NCBI RefSeq assembly: GCF_012911935.1
Contig: NZ_JAAXLA010000002.1
Span: 149,843 to 213,842, forward strand
DNA from: Pseudonocardia acidicola
GTDB lineage: Bacteria; Actinomycetota; Actinomycetes; Mycobacteriales; Pseudonocardiaceae
Direction of reading: 5' to 3'
DNA: 64,000 nucleotides
Position numbers and translations under genes: made by a program. The notes beneath the pieces were generated by a model. The model had not been told where the DNA came from, ran no database searches, and saw only the letters and a list, made by a program, of their open reading frames with translations. The first letter of the stretch is position 1, and each line of letters opens with the position of its first letter. Positions 1 to 9,080 of the stretch are shown here, piece after piece.

Positions 1-777
1 GGCCCAGTCGATGATGTCGATCTTCTCTCCGGCCAACTCGCTCATCACGTTGCGCACCCGGGCCCCGACCGGGCCGATGCACGCACCCTTCGGGTTGACC
101 CCCGACACCGTCGAGCGGACGGCGATCTTGGATCGGTGCCCGGCCTCGCGGGCCACGGCGACGATCTCCACCGAGCCGTCGGCGATCTCCGGAACCTCGA
201 GTGCGAACAGCTTGCGCACGAGATTGGGATGCGTACGGGACAACGTGATCTGGGTGCCGCGCATTCCCCGGGTCACCCCGACCACGTAGCACTTGATCCG
301 GTCGCCGTGCTGGTAGCGCTCGCCGGGAACCTGTTCGGCCTGCGGCAGCACGCCCTCGGTCTGGCCGCCGCTCAGCGAGACGATCACCACGCCGCGGGCG
401 TTGGCGCGGGCGTCGCGCTGCACCTCGCCCGTGACGATCTCGCCCTCCTTCGCGGAGAACTCGCCGAAGGTGCGCTCGTGCTCGGCGTCGCGCAGCCGCT
501 GCACGATCACCTGGCGGGCCGTGGTGGCCGCGATCCGGCCGAAGCCCTCCGGGGTGTCGTCCCATTCCTGGGCGACCGTGCCGTCGTCGGCGAGCTCCTG
601 GGCCATCACCCGGACCAGACCGGTCTTGCGGTCGATGTCGATCCGTGCGTGCGGCTGGTGGCCCTCGGTGTGCTTGTAGGCGGTGAGCAGCGCCGTCTCG
701 ATGGCCTCGATCACCATCTCGAAGGGGATCTCCTTGTCGCGCTCGATGGCGCGCAGCGCGGCGATGTCGACGTTCAT
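1..777 (-). CDS. nusA: Transcription termination/antitermination factor NusA (partial)
   Basis: NusA binds RNA polymerase and nascent RNA to control pausing, termination and antitermination. 259 codons are visible, and the C-terminal KH region runs off the left edge. The protein starts [19 protein letters not shown], the usual N-terminal polymerase-binding domain. An S1-type RNA-binding stretch follows around residues 130-200, then [18 protein letters not shown] and the entry to the first KH domain ([20 protein letters not shown]). The ATG (777-775) overlaps the stop of rimP in an ATGA, so the two are almost certainly translationally coupled. The rimP-nusA order is the standard bacterial arrangement and supports the call. 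Confidence 0.97.
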   Translation of the reverse strand, partial: MNVDIAALRAIERDKEIPFEMVIEAIETALLTAYKHTEGHQPHARIDIDRKTGLVRVMAQELADDGTVAQEWDDTPEGFGRIAATTARQVIVQRLRDAEHERTFGEFSAKEGEIVTGEVQRDARANARGVVIVSLSGGQTEGVLPQAEQVPGERYQHGDRIKCYVVGVTRGMRGTQITLSRTHPNLVRKLFALEVPEIADGSVEIVAVAREAGHRSKIAVRSTVSGVNPKGACIGPVGARVRNVMSELAGEKIDIIDWA

Positions 778-1346
778 CTCTGCTCCCGAGAGGAGGGCGG
801 GGAGGGCTCGGCGTCCTCCGTCGGCTGGTCGGCGGGGTCGGCGCTGCCCGGCACCAGCAGGCGCACCTCGCCCTCCGGCGGGGGGTTGAACTCCACCTGC
901 ACCGTGGCGTGGGCCACATCGGAGTACGGCAGCTCGCGCAGCGCGCCGTCGACCAGCACGGTGACGGACTCCTCGCCGGCGGCCCCCACCCGGCCGCGGA
1001 ACCGGGTTCCGTCGTGCGTACGGACCTCGACGAGCCGCAGCTTCGCGCGGCGCCAGTGCCGCGGCCGGGTCAGCGGCCGGTCGACGCCGGGCGAGGTGAC
1101 CTCGAGGGTGTAGGAGCCGCCGATGAGGTGCTCGTGCTGGTCGAGCTCGGCCGACGCCGTGCGGCTCAGGCGGGCGATGTCGTCCAGCCCGACCCCGCTG
1201 TCGGAGTCCACCACCACCTTGACGGTGTGCCGGCGACCGGCCGTCTTGACGTCGAGCCCGTCGAGCTCGAAACCGGCGGCGGCGACGATCGGTTCCAGCA
1301 CGCCGTGCAGCTGCCCGGTGAGCTGCTCGGGGCCTGGGCTGGGCAT
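774..1346 (-). CDS. rimP: Ribosome maturation factor RimP
   Basis: RimP assists maturation of the 30S subunit. The 190-residue protein has the family pattern: [20 protein letters not shown] in the N-terminal domain, [15 protein letters not shown], then the hallmark [14 protein letters not shown] (about residues 82-95), followed by a C-terminal SH3-like barrel and an acidic, Pro-rich tail. The open frame extends far upstream, but ATG 1346 is preceded by AGGAG at good spacing and yields [11 protein letters not shown], the family-like start. It precedes nusA with an ATGA overlap. Confidence 0.95.
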   Translation of the reverse strand: MPSPGPEQLTGQLHGVLEPIVAAAGFELDGLDVKTAGRRHTVKVVVDSDSGVGLDDIARLSRTASAELDQHEHLIGGSYTLEVTSPGVDRPLTRPRHWRRAKLRLVEVRTHDGTRFRGRVGAAGEESVTVLVDGALRELPYSDVAHATVQVEFNPPPEGEVRLLVPGSADPADQPTEDAEPSPPSSREQR

Positions 1347-1493
1347 TTGGGAACTCCTGAGGGCGTAGGCGGGTCGGCAGGGCCGCAGGGCGACCACCCG
1401 GCGGCCGGAGACCGCGGGGATCGACGACCAGCGGGTGGGGTCGCCCAGGGTATCGCGCCGGGGCCGGGTACCGGCCTGGCAGGATGGGGCGCC

Positions 1494-2027
1494 GTGATCC
1501 CCCGGAGCCTGATATCGGACGGCGATCGGCAACCCGCATCGCCGACGGCGGGCCGATCGGGCTCCCTGCTGCCACGTCGCCGGCTGCTCGCCCTGGCGCT
1601 GCTCGCTCCGGCCGGGATCGCCGCCCTGTCCGCGTGTTCCGGCAGCTCAACCGGATCGGACGGCCCCGATCCGCTGATCGCGCTGGCCGACCAGGCACAC
1701 CGCGACACCGAGCTGGCCGCCGCCGCGATCACCGCCACCCCGTCGCTGTCCACCCGGCTGGAGCCGCTGCGCGCCGCCAGGGCCGAGCACGCCGCCGCGT
1801 TGGAGGCCGAGATCACCCGGCTCGACCCGAGCCGGGCCGGCCCCGCGGCCGCGGCGCAGGCCACCGGGAACACCACCCAGCGGCCCACGCTCACCGCGGT
1901 GCGCGACGCGCTCACGACGTCGACCCGGGGTGCTCAGGCCCTCGTCGCCACCCTGCCGGCCGAGCGGGTCGGGCTGGTCGCCTCCGTCGCGGCCTGCTGC
2001 GCGACCTACGTGGCAGTGCTCGGATGA
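1494..2027 (+). CDS. Small lipoprotein of unknown function, partner of DUF4439 protein
   Basis: A 177-residue predicted lipoprotein. A twin-Arg-like, basic N-terminus ([17 protein letters not shown]) leads into a lipobox, LSAC, near residue 47. The mature part is Ala-rich and predicted helical, with [13 protein letters not shown] reminiscent of the helices in ferritin-like bundles; that similarity is only suggestive. GTG 1494 is chosen because AGGATGG lies just upstream. The stop codon overlaps the next gene's ATG (ATGA), so it forms a two-gene unit with the DUF4439 protein. It is divergent from rimP-nusA, a neighbourhood commonly seen in actinomycetes. Confidence 0.75.
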   Translation: MIPRSLISDGDRQPASPTAGRSGSLLPRRRLLALALLAPAGIAALSACSGSSTGSDGPDPLIALADQAHRDTELAAAAITATPSLSTRLEPLRAARAEHAAALEAEITRLDPSRAGPAAAAQATGNTTQRPTLTAVRDALTTSTRGAQALVATLPAERVGLVASVAACCATYVAVLG

Positions 2028-2497
2028 GCTCACCGGAGGCCTCGTCGGCGCCGTCGTCGACGATCGACCCCGTCGCCGCCAACGCCCTGCAGTCGGCGCT
2101 GGCCGCCGAACACGCCGCGCTGTGGTGCTACTCGCTGATCATCGCGTTCGTGCCCGCCGACCAGGCCAAGCAGGCCCGCGAGGACGAAGCGGCGCACCGC
2201 ACCCTGCGCGGCCTGGTCGAGCAGACGCTCACCGACATCGGCGCCAAGCCGGTGTCGGCGCTGCCGGCCTACGCGACCCCCCAGCCCGTCACCGACGCCC
2301 GTTCGGCCGGCAACCTCGCCGTGGTCGCCGAGACCGACGCGCTGGCGGCCTGGCGTTCGGTCGTCGAGCGCACCTCCGACGGCCCGCTGCGCACGGCCGC
2401 GCTCGACGCGATGACCCAGGGCACCCTGCGCTGCGCCCGCTGGCGGGTCGCCACCGGCCAGACCCCCGCGATCCCGGTCTTCCCCGGCCGCTCCTGA
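2024..2497 (+). CDS. DUF4439 ferritin-like domain protein
   Basis: A 157-residue protein with the DUF4439 pattern: ALQSALAAEHAALWCYSLI in helix 1, REDEAAHRTLRG in helix 2 and VVAETDALAAWRSVV in helix 3. The spaced Glu/His residues (AEH, DEAAH, AET) resemble the metal ligands of ferritin-like four-helix bundles, but metal binding is unproven for this family. There is no signal peptide, so it is probably cytoplasmic while its coupled upstream partner is a lipoprotein. It starts inside the stop of that partner. Beyond the family assignment its function is unknown. Confidence 0.8.
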   Translation: MSSPEASSAPSSTIDPVAANALQSALAAEHAALWCYSLIIAFVPADQAKQAREDEAAHRTLRGLVEQTLTDIGAKPVSALPAYATPQPVTDARSAGNLAVVAETDALAAWRSVVERTSDGPLRTAALDAMTQGTLRCARWRVATGQTPAIPVFPGRS

Positions 2498-2500
2498 CCC

Positions 2501-2566
2501 CGCGAGTCGCCCCATTCCGGCGCGCGAGTCGCCCGTTTCCGGCGCGCGAGTCGCCGTATCTCCGCG
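2501..2566. repeat. Three tandem 22-bp repeats between convergent genes
   Basis: Three head-to-tail copies at 2501-2522, 2523-2544 and 2545-2566, each beginning CGCGAGTCGCC and ending TTCCGGCG or a variant (TCTCCGCG in the third). The array ends exactly at the base before the stop codon of the aminotransferase gene. It fills the whole gap between two convergent genes. No recombination gene is nearby. Confidence 0.85.
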
Positions 2567-3589
2567 TCAGGCCAGCACGTCCAGCGCCCGCTGCACGTCG
2601 GCGTCGGTGTTGTAGAGGTGGAACGACAGCCGTGCCCCGCCGGCCCGTCCGCTGGCCACCACCCCGGCGTCGGTGAGCCGCTGCAGTGCGTCCGGCCGCT
2701 GGACCGTGACGATGGCCGAGCCCGCCGGTTCGAGCCCGATCCCGGCCCGGAACGCGTCGGCGAGCCCGACGCAGTGCGCGTGCACCGCGGCCCGGTCCAG
2801 CCCGGCGAGCCACGGCACCGCGACCGCGGCGCCCACGTGGGAGAACCAGGCCGGGGACGTGTCCAGCGCGCGGGCGCCGGTGGCCAGCCGCGGCGGCAGC
2901 CCGTAGACGCTCGCCCACCGGTCCTGCCCGGCGTACCAGCCGGCCGCCTGCGGCTGGAGCTCGAAGTCCGGGTGCACCGCCAGCCACGCCGCGCCCCGCG
3001 GGCTGAGCAGCCACTTGTACCCGGCGCCGACGACGGCGTCGGCCCAGTCGAGCTGCAACGGCAGCCAGCCGGCGGCCTGGGTGACGTCGAGCAGCACCCG
3101 GGTGCCGGCGGCGGCGCGGACCTCCCGCAACGCGTCGAGGTCGACCAGCCGCCCGTCCGCGGACTGCGCCACGCTCACCGCCACCAGGTCGAACTCGGCG
3201 GCCCGCTCCGGCAGCTCGGCGAGTTCGGTCTCGGCGACCGTCACCCCGCGCCCGGCCTGCGCGGTGAACGGGTGGCTGACACTGGTGAACTCCCCGGCCG
3301 CGACCAGCACCCGGGTGCCGTCGGGCACGCTCGCGGCGACGAGCCCGACCAACGGGGACACCGCCGACCCGATCGCCACCCGCCCCACGTCGACGCCGAC
3401 GAGGTCGGCGAAGCCGGCCCGGGCGATCGCCACCGGCTCGTCGAACTCCTCCGCGCGGCCGGAACCGGTCCGCCAGTGCCGGACGGCGTCGACGAGCACC
3501 TCGGCCACCATGATCGGTGGCATTCCGATGCTCGCCGTGTTCAGGTACCCGGCCGGGACGTCGAACTGCTGACCGAACGCCGCGCGCAT
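2567..3589 (-). CDS. Class V PLP-dependent aminotransferase (cysteine desulfurase-like fold)
   Basis: A 340-residue fold-type I PLP enzyme. The N-terminus FDVPAGYLNTASIGMPP is the class V opening. DLVAVSVAQSADGRLVDLDAL and VLLDVTQAAGWLPLQLDW form the PLP-binding core, and the Schiff-base lysine is the K of VVGAGYKWLLSPRG. No cysteine loop typical of SufS/IscS is seen, so a kynureninase/isopenicillin-epimerase-like role on an unknown amino acid is likelier than sulfur transfer. The start is ATG 3589, where a TAGGGT hexamer lies 8 nt upstream. It is divergent from yjbQ, with which it shares a mirror-image promoter. Confidence 0.85.
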   Translation of the reverse strand: MRAAFGQQFDVPAGYLNTASIGMPPIMVAEVLVDAVRHWRTGSGRAEEFDEPVAIARAGFADLVGVDVGRVAIGSAVSPLVGLVAASVPDGTRVLVAAGEFTSVSHPFTAQAGRGVTVAETELAELPERAAEFDLVAVSVAQSADGRLVDLDALREVRAAAGTRVLLDVTQAAGWLPLQLDWADAVVGAGYKWLLSPRGAAWLAVHPDFELQPQAAGWYAGQDRWASVYGLPPRLATGARALDTSPAWFSHVGAAVAVPWLAGLDRAAVHAHCVGLADAFRAGIGLEPAGSAIVTVQRPDALQRLTDAGVVASGRAGGARLSFHLYNTDADVQRALDVLA

Positions 3590-3597
3590 GGGTCGAG

Positions 3598-3637
3598 ACC
3601 CTAGATCCGCGCCGGGGATCTCGTCGCGCTCTAGGGT
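3598..3637. promoter_or_regulatory. Mirror-image divergent -10 elements for the aminotransferase and yjbQ
   Basis: The 54-bp gap contains TCTAGGGTC on both strands. On the plus strand TAGGGT (3632-3637) ends 6 nt before the GTG of yjbQ. On the minus strand TAGGGT (3603-3598) ends 8 nt before the ATG of the aminotransferase. The two boxes form an inverted repeat (CCCTAGA 3599-3605, TCTAGGG 3630-3636). Their placement predicts near-leaderless transcripts in both directions. This is inferred from position and the TANNNT match only. Confidence 0.5.
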
Positions 3638-3643
3638 CACGGT

Positions 3644-4054
3644 GTGCACAGCGAGCTCATCGAGATCCGCACCGGCTCCGCCGAGACCGTCGTCGACCTG
3701 ACCCCCGACATCGACACCTTCCTGCGCCGGATCGACGCCGCCGACGGACTGCTCAACGTCTGGGTGCCGCATGCGACCGCCGGGCTGGCGGTGATCGAGA
3801 CCGGCGCCGGCAGCGACACCGACCTGCTCGCCGCGCTGCGCGACCTGCTGCCCGCCGACGACCGCTGGGGGCACCGGCACGGCAGCCGCGGTCACGGGCG
3901 CGACCACGTGTTGCCCGCGCTGATCGCGCCGTCGATGTCGGTCCCGGTGCTGGGCGGACGCCCGGCGCTGGGCACCTGGCAGTCGGTGTGCCTGGTCGAC
4001 ACCAACACCGACAACCCGGTCCGCGGGGTGCGCCTGTCCTTCCTGGCGGGTTAG
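3644..4054 (+). CDS. yjbQ: YjbQ family protein (UPF0047)
   Basis: A 136-residue single-domain protein matching the widely conserved UPF0047/YjbQ family, whose members bind metal through conserved histidines; some show weak thiamine-phosphate synthase activity, but the physiological role is uncertain. Key stretches are VWVPHATAGLAVIETG (conserved H-A-T), a His-rich loop DDRWGHRHGSRGHGRDHV and the closing GTWQSVCLVDTN. The start GTG 3644 sits 6 nt after a TAGGGT hexamer, so the mRNA may be leaderless. Full family length. Confidence 0.9.
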   Translation: MHSELIEIRTGSAETVVDLTPDIDTFLRRIDAADGLLNVWVPHATAGLAVIETGAGSDTDLLAALRDLLPADDRWGHRHGSRGHGRDHVLPALIAPSMSVPVLGGRPALGTWQSVCLVDTNTDNPVRGVRLSFLAG

Positions 4055-4274
4055 AACCCCGTCACATCGGCCCGATGCCGGGGAGCGCAACGGGCAGAAG
4101 GGGGGACCGCTGCCGACGCTTGTCCGAGCGCCCGGGGCCGACCGGCCTCGGTAGGCCCACGCGCACGGATGTCGCGGCTATGGTCGGCGACGGCGGCACC
4201 GCGCATCCCCGTTGGGGTGGGACGACGCCGTCGGTGCGGGGGCGGGCCGGCAGGACGAGCACCAGGGGACGTCC

Positions 4275-6005
4275 ATGACCGAATCGACGTTCGGGCCTTA
4301 CACCATCGAAGGTCTCCTCGGCCGGGGAGGAATGGGCGAGGTCCACCGTGCCTACGACACCGAGACCGACCGTGTGGTCGCGTTGAAGTTGCTGCCCGGG
4401 CACCTGGCCGGAGACGCCGAGTACCTGGAGCGCTTCCGCCGGGAGTGCCGGGCGGCGGCCCGGCTGCGCGAACCGCACGTCGTCCCGATCCACCGTTTCG
4501 GTGAGATCGACGGCCGGCTCTATCTGGACATGCGACTGGTCGAGGGCACCGACCTCGGCACCTGGCTGACCCTGTACGGGCCACTGCCACCCGAGGCGGC
4601 GGTGGCGGTGATCTCGCAGATCGCCAGCGCGCTGGACGCCGCGCACGCGGAGGGGCTGGTGCACCGCGACGTCAAACCCTCCAACGTGCTGCTCTCGGGA
4701 GCGGAGATGCCGCCGCTCGACGCGGCGTCGGTGTTCGCCTACCTCTTCGACTTCGGCATCGCCTGGTCCCGCGACACCGCGGGTGGCGCCGATGCACCTG
4801 CGCTGACCAAGGCCGGCACCATGCCGGGTTCGATCGCCTACATCGCGCCGGAGCGCTTCTGCGGGGCGGGGGCCGACCCGCGCGTCGACGTGTACGCCCT
4901 GACCTGCGTGCTGCACCAGGCCCTGACCGGCCACCAGCCCTACCAGGGCGACCTGCCGACGCTCCTGCACGCACACCTGCACCTGCCCCCGCCGCGGCCC
5001 AGCGACACCAACCCGACGATCCCGTCGGCGCTCGATGCGGTGGTCGCCCGGGGAATGGCGAAGGACCCGGAGCAGCGCTACCCGACGGCCGGCTCCCTGG
5101 CCGCCGCCACGCGCGCCGCCCTCGGCGCGGCTGCGCCGGCCGCCCACGACAGCGCCCCTCGGACCTCGCTGCCCGGGGTGGGCGAACAGGGCCCGAACGG
5201 GCGGCCCGGGGAGCAGGTCGAGGCCCCTCCGGTCGCCGCCGGGGCGCCCGGCGGCCACGGCGGCCCCGGCGGCCCCGGAGGACCCGGTGATGCGGCCGCC
5301 TCGGACGGTTCCGGGGGCGCCGGGGCCGGCGGCGGACCGAGCCACCCGCCCACCGGCAGCGATCCCGGCCCACCGGCACCCCGGTTCCGGCGGCTGACCG
5401 GATGGACCACGATCGTGGTGGCCACGGTGCTGGTGGTCACCGGCGGCGCCGTGCTGGTGCACGCAGCCGGGGGGACCACCGGCGGCGGGCGGAGCGGCAC
5501 CCGGGCGCCGAGCCCGACGCCCACGACCCTGACCAGCGGAACACTCACGCCGCAGACCCGGCTGCTGCTCGGCCAACTCCCCGACGGCTTCGGCCCCGCC
5601 GACTGCAGCCCCGACGGCTCGATGGGCGGGCAGCCCGGCGCGACCGCGTACGTGGTCTGCGACTCCGGCCCACCCGGTGGGCCGACCAGCGCGACGTTCA
5701 CCCGGTACACGACGCGCGACCAGATGGACCAGACCTTCGAGCAGGCGGCCATCAGCGAGGGCATCCCGGGCGTGCCCGGGAAGGCCGAGGACTGCCGGGC
5801 CGGGACGAGGGTGCGCGCCGGCTACGACCGCGGCGCAGGACAGCGCGGGGCGGTGGGCTGCTTCCGGGAGTCACCCGGCGGTGCCGGCTACCTGTTCTGG
5901 ACCGACGACGCCGCCCTCGCCTTCGGCTACGTGCGCGCCGAGGACGGTGACCTGGCCAAGCTCTTCGACTGGTGGCAATCGACCGGGTTCACCATCCAGC
6001 ACTGA
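4275..6005 (+). CDS. Receptor-type Ser/Thr protein kinase
   Basis: A 576-residue Pkn-family kinase. The N-terminal catalytic domain (about 1-275) has GRGGMGEV at 16-23, Lys38 in VVALKLL, HRDVKPSN at 130-137 with Asp132, DFG at 159-161 and the APE-like IAPERF. A Gly/Pro/Ala-rich juxtamembrane linker (about 290-375) leads to one membrane helix near 376-395 and an extracellular domain of about 180 residues with several Cys (ADCSPDG, YVVCDS, AEDCRAG, VGCFRES) that may pair as disulfides. There are no PASTA repeats, so this is not PknB; the ligand is unknown. GGGGAC upstream of ATG 4275 is an acceptable ribosome site. Confidence 0.93.
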   Translation: MTESTFGPYTIEGLLGRGGMGEVHRAYDTETDRVVALKLLPGHLAGDAEYLERFRRECRAAARLREPHVVPIHRFGEIDGRLYLDMRLVEGTDLGTWLTLYGPLPPEAAVAVISQIASALDAAHAEGLVHRDVKPSNVLLSGAEMPPLDAASVFAYLFDFGIAWSRDTAGGADAPALTKAGTMPGSIAYIAPERFCGAGADPRVDVYALTCVLHQALTGHQPYQGDLPTLLHAHLHLPPPRPSDTNPTIPSALDAVVARGMAKDPEQRYPTAGSLAAATRAALGAAAPAAHDSAPRTSLPGVGEQGPNGRPGEQVEAPPVAAGAPGGHGGPGGPGGPGDAAASDGSGGAGAGGGPSHPPTGSDPGPPAPRFRRLTGWTTIVVATVLVVTGGAVLVHAAGGTTGGGRSGTRAPSPTPTTLTSGTLTPQTRLLLGQLPDGFGPADCSPDGSMGGQPGATAYVVCDSGPPGGPTSATFTRYTTRDQMDQTFEQAAISEGIPGVPGKAEDCRAGTRVRAGYDRGAGQRGAVGCFRESPGGAGYLFWTDDAALAFGYVRAEDGDLAKLFDWWQSTGFTIQH

Positions 6006-6010
6006 TCCGG

Positions 6011-7762
6011 CTACCGCTTCCCGGCGACCTCGACCAGGTGCTCGACGACGGTGTCCCGGGCGATCTCGGTGCGTTCACCGGTCCGCCGGTCCTTGACCTC
6101 GACGAGACCGGACGCCAGGCCGCGGCCGACGACCACGATCGTCGGCACCCCGATCAGCTCGGCGTCGGCGAACTTGACGCCCGGCGAGGCCTTGCGGTCG
6201 TCCAGCAGCACCCGCAGACCCGCGGCCTCGAGCTCGCCGGCCAACTGCTCGCCACCCTCGATGAGCTCGGCGCTCTTACCCGCGACCACCACGTGCACGT
6301 CGGCCGGGGCGACGCTGCGCGGCCAGATCAGGCCGGACTCGTCGTGGCTCTGCTCGGCGATGGCCGCGACCAGCCGGGAGACACCGATCCCGTAGGACCC
6401 CATGGTGATCCGCACCGGCTTGCCGTCCGGGCCCAGGGCGTCGAGGGTGAACGCGTCGGTGTACTTGCGGCCGAGCTGGAAGATGTGCCCGATCTCGATC
6501 CCGCGGGCGGCGACGAGCGCGCCGGCGCCGTCCGGGGACGGGTCCCCGGCGCGCACCTCCGCGGCCTCGATCGTGCCGTCCGGGGTGAAGTCGCGGCCGG
6601 CGACCAGGTCGACGACGTGGTGGTCGGCCTTGTCGGCGCCGGTGACCCAGGCCGTCCCGGTCACGATCCGCGGGTCCACCAGGTACTTCACGCCGTTCGC
6701 CGCCAGCGCGCCCGGGCCGATGTAGCCCTTGACCAGGAACGGGCGGGCGGCGAAGTCGGCGTCGTCGAGCAGCGCGACCTCCGCGGGCGCCAGCGACGCC
6801 TCCAGCCGCTTCATGTCGACCTCGCGGTCGCCGGGGACGCCGACGCCGAGCAGCTCCCAGTCCTTTGCACCCGGCAGCCGGGTCTTGACCAGCACGTTCT
6901 TGAGCGTGTCGGCGGCGGTGAACGTCCGCCCGAGGTCGGCTGCGTTCAGGAAGTCGACCAGCGACTCGATCGTCGGGGTGTCGGGGGTGTGGTGCACCTG
7001 CGCGGCCGGCTTGTCGTCGATCGGCTGCGCCGGCGGCGCGGGCGTGGTGACCGCCTCCACGTTGGCCGCGTAGCCCGACTCCAGCGAGCGGACGAAGGTG
7101 TCCTCCCCGGTGTCGGACTCGGCCAGGAACTCCTCCGACGCCGATCCGCCCATCGCCCCGGACGTCGCCGAGACGATCACGTAGCGCAGCCCGAGCCGGT
7201 CGAAGATCTTGACGTAGGCCTCGCGGTGCTTGCGGTAGGACTCGCTCAAGCCCTCGTCGGACAGGTCGAAGGAGTAGGAGTCCTTCATCAGGAACTCCCG
7301 GCCGCGCAGGATGCCCGCGCGCGGGCGCTCCTCGTCGCGGTACTTGGCCTGGATCTGGTAGAGGATCACCGGGTAGTCCTTGTACGAGGAGTACTCGCCC
7401 TTCACCGCGAGGGTGAACAGCTCCTCGTGCGTCGGCCCGAGCAGGTAGTCCCCACCCTTGCGGTCCTTGAGCCGGAACAGGTTGGGCCCGTACTCGGTCC
7501 ACCGGTTCGTCGCCTCGTAGGGCTCACGGGGCAGCAGCGCGGGGAACTGGATCTCCTGGGCGCCGATGGCGTCCATCTCCTCGCGCACGACCTGCTCGAT
7601 GTTGCGCAGCACCTTCAGCCCCAGCGGCAGCCAGGAGTAGACCCCCGGCGCGATACGGCGGACGTAGCCGGCGCGGACCAGCAGCTTGTGGCTGGGCACC
7701 TCCGCGTCGGCCGGGTCCTCGCGCAGGGTGCGAAGGAACAGCGACGACATCCGGGTCAACAC
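6011..7762 (-). CDS. proS: Prolyl-tRNA synthetase
   Basis: A class II aminoacyl-tRNA synthetase charging tRNA-Pro, 583 residues, the usual bacterial length. It opens [36 protein letters not shown]. Motif 2 lies in [31 protein letters not shown] (cited in segments), and the YbaK-like editing insertion spans about 245-385. Motif 3 is in [20 protein letters not shown]. The C-terminal anticodon-binding domain holds [18 protein letters not shown] 7762 is chosen from the conserved N-terminus; a TACCCT hexamer lies 7 nt upstream. It converges with the kinase gene only 5 bp away, with no visible terminator between them. Confidence 0.97.
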   Translation of the reverse strand: MLTRMSSLFLRTLREDPADAEVPSHKLLVRAGYVRRIAPGVYSWLPLGLKVLRNIEQVVREEMDAIGAQEIQFPALLPREPYEATNRWTEYGPNLFRLKDRKGGDYLLGPTHEELFTLAVKGEYSSYKDYPVILYQIQAKYRDEERPRAGILRGREFLMKDSYSFDLSDEGLSESYRKHREAYVKIFDRLGLRYVIVSATSGAMGGSASEEFLAESDTGEDTFVRSLESGYAANVEAVTTPAPPAQPIDDKPAAQVHHTPDTPTIESLVDFLNAADLGRTFTAADTLKNVLVKTRLPGAKDWELLGVGVPGDREVDMKRLEASLAPAEVALLDDADFAARPFLVKGYIGPGALAANGVKYLVDPRIVTGTAWVTGADKADHHVVDLVAGRDFTPDGTIEAAEVRAGDPSPDGAGALVAARGIEIGHIFQLGRKYTDAFTLDALGPDGKPVRITMGSYGIGVSRLVAAIAEQSHDESGLIWPRSVAPADVHVVVAGKSAELIEGGEQLAGELEAAGLRVLLDDRKASPGVKFADAELIGVPTIVVVGRGLASGLVEVKDRRTGERTEIARDTVVEHLVEVAGKR

Positions 7763-7769
7763 CTGGTGA

Positions 7770-7775
7770 AGGGTA
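7770..7775 (-). promoter_or_regulatory. Candidate -10 element of proS
   Basis: TACCCT on the minus strand ends 7 nt before the GTG start. No Shine-Dalgarno is seen in the spacer, so a leaderless message is the simplest reading. Confidence 0.35.
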
Positions 7776-7897
7776 GCGACGCGCCCCGACCGCGGTCGCG
7801 GCGGTCACCCCCCGGGGCAGGCGCACCCCCGTCCCCGGCCGGGCACCGCCGGACAGCCGGCGCCGCCCGGGGCGGAGCTCCCGGGACCGGCCCCGGC

Positions 7898-9037
7898 TCA
7901 GTGCGCGAGCAGCTCCGCGAGCAGCGAACCGACCGTCGCGGACTCGATGAGGAAGCCGTCGTGCCCGTAGGGCGAGTCGATCACCTTCAGTTCGGCGGCG
8001 TTCGGGATCCCCGCGGCCAGCTCGGCCTGCTGCTCGGTCGGGTAGAGCCGGTCGGAGCTGACCCCGGCCACCAGCGTCCGGGCGCTGACCCGGCGCAGCC
8101 CGGCGGCGATCCCGCCGCGGTCCCGGCCCACGTCGTGCGCGTTCATCAGCTCGGTGAGCCGCACGTAGGAGCCGGCGTCGAAGCGGCGGACCAGCTTCGC
8201 GGCGTGATGGTCGAGGTAGGACTCCACGGCGTAGCGCCCGCCGCGGAAGGGGTCCTCGCCGTCCTGGGCGTCCCGGCCGAACCGGGTGGCGAGCTCGTAA
8301 CCGCTGCGGTAGCTCAGGTGGGCCATCCGGCGGGCGATGCCGAGACCGCGGTACGGGCCCTCCCCCGGCGCGGCGTCGTGGTAGTCGCCGCCGTTCCAGC
8401 CGGGATCGCTGCGGATCGCGGCGAGCTGCGGCGCGGCCCAGCCGATCTGGTCGGCCGACGCCGCGGCCGGGCTGGCCAGCAGGAACAGCCGCTCCACCCG
8501 GTCGGGTTCGGTGGCCGCCCACTCCAGCGCGCGCATCCCGCCCATCGAGCCGCCGACCACACACGCCCACCGGTCGATCCCGAGCGCGTCGGCCAGGACG
8601 ACCTCGGCGGCCACCGAGTCGCGGGCGGTGACCAGCGGGAACCGGCTGCCCCAGGCCCGCCCGTCCGGCGCGGGCGACGACGGCCCGGTCGAGCCCTGGC
8701 AACCGCCGACGACGTTCGGCGCGACGACGAACCAGCGCTCCGGGTCGAGTCCCCGGCCGGGGCCGATCAGCGCGTCCCACCAGCCGGCTGTCGGGTGCCC
8801 CGGCCCGGCCGGTCCGGCGACGTGGCTGTCGCCGGTGAGCGCATGCAGGATCAGCACCGCGTTCGTCCGGTCCGCGTTCAGCGATCCCCAGGTCTCGTAG
8901 GCGATCCGGACGCCCGGCAGCTCACCGCCGGCCTCCAGGCGCAACGGCGCCGGGAGCGTCACGAACCGCCGGCACCCGACGTCGTCCCCCTCCCGCCAGG
9001 CACCGCTGGCGGGAGGGAGCTCGAGCGCCGTGCTCAT
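7898..9037 (-). CDS. metX: Homoserine O-acetyltransferase
   Basis: MetX activates homoserine with acetyl-CoA, the first committed step to methionine. The 379-residue alpha/beta-hydrolase protein shows the family signatures VLILHALTGDSHV, the oxyanion region PNVVGGCQGSTGP, the nucleophile elbow GGSMGG with Ser164, the acid in SSDRLYP, and the catalytic His in SPYGHDGFL near the C-terminus. It lies 43 bp downstream of metY on the same strand and is likely cotranscribed with it, giving the direct-sulfhydrylation route to homocysteine. Confidence 0.95.
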   Translation of the reverse strand: MSTALELPPASGAWREGDDVGCRRFVTLPAPLRLEAGGELPGVRIAYETWGSLNADRTNAVLILHALTGDSHVAGPAGPGHPTAGWWDALIGPGRGLDPERWFVVAPNVVGGCQGSTGPSSPAPDGRAWGSRFPLVTARDSVAAEVVLADALGIDRWACVVGGSMGGMRALEWAATEPDRVERLFLLASPAAASADQIGWAAPQLAAIRSDPGWNGGDYHDAAPGEGPYRGLGIARRMAHLSYRSGYELATRFGRDAQDGEDPFRGGRYAVESYLDHHAAKLVRRFDAGSYVRLTELMNAHDVGRDRGGIAAGLRRVSARTLVAGVSSDRLYPTEQQAELAAGIPNAAELKVIDSPYGHDGFLIESATVGSLLAELLAH

Positions 9038-9080
9038 CGGGCGGGCCTGCGGCCCGACGGTTCGGCCCGGGTGGCAGGCC

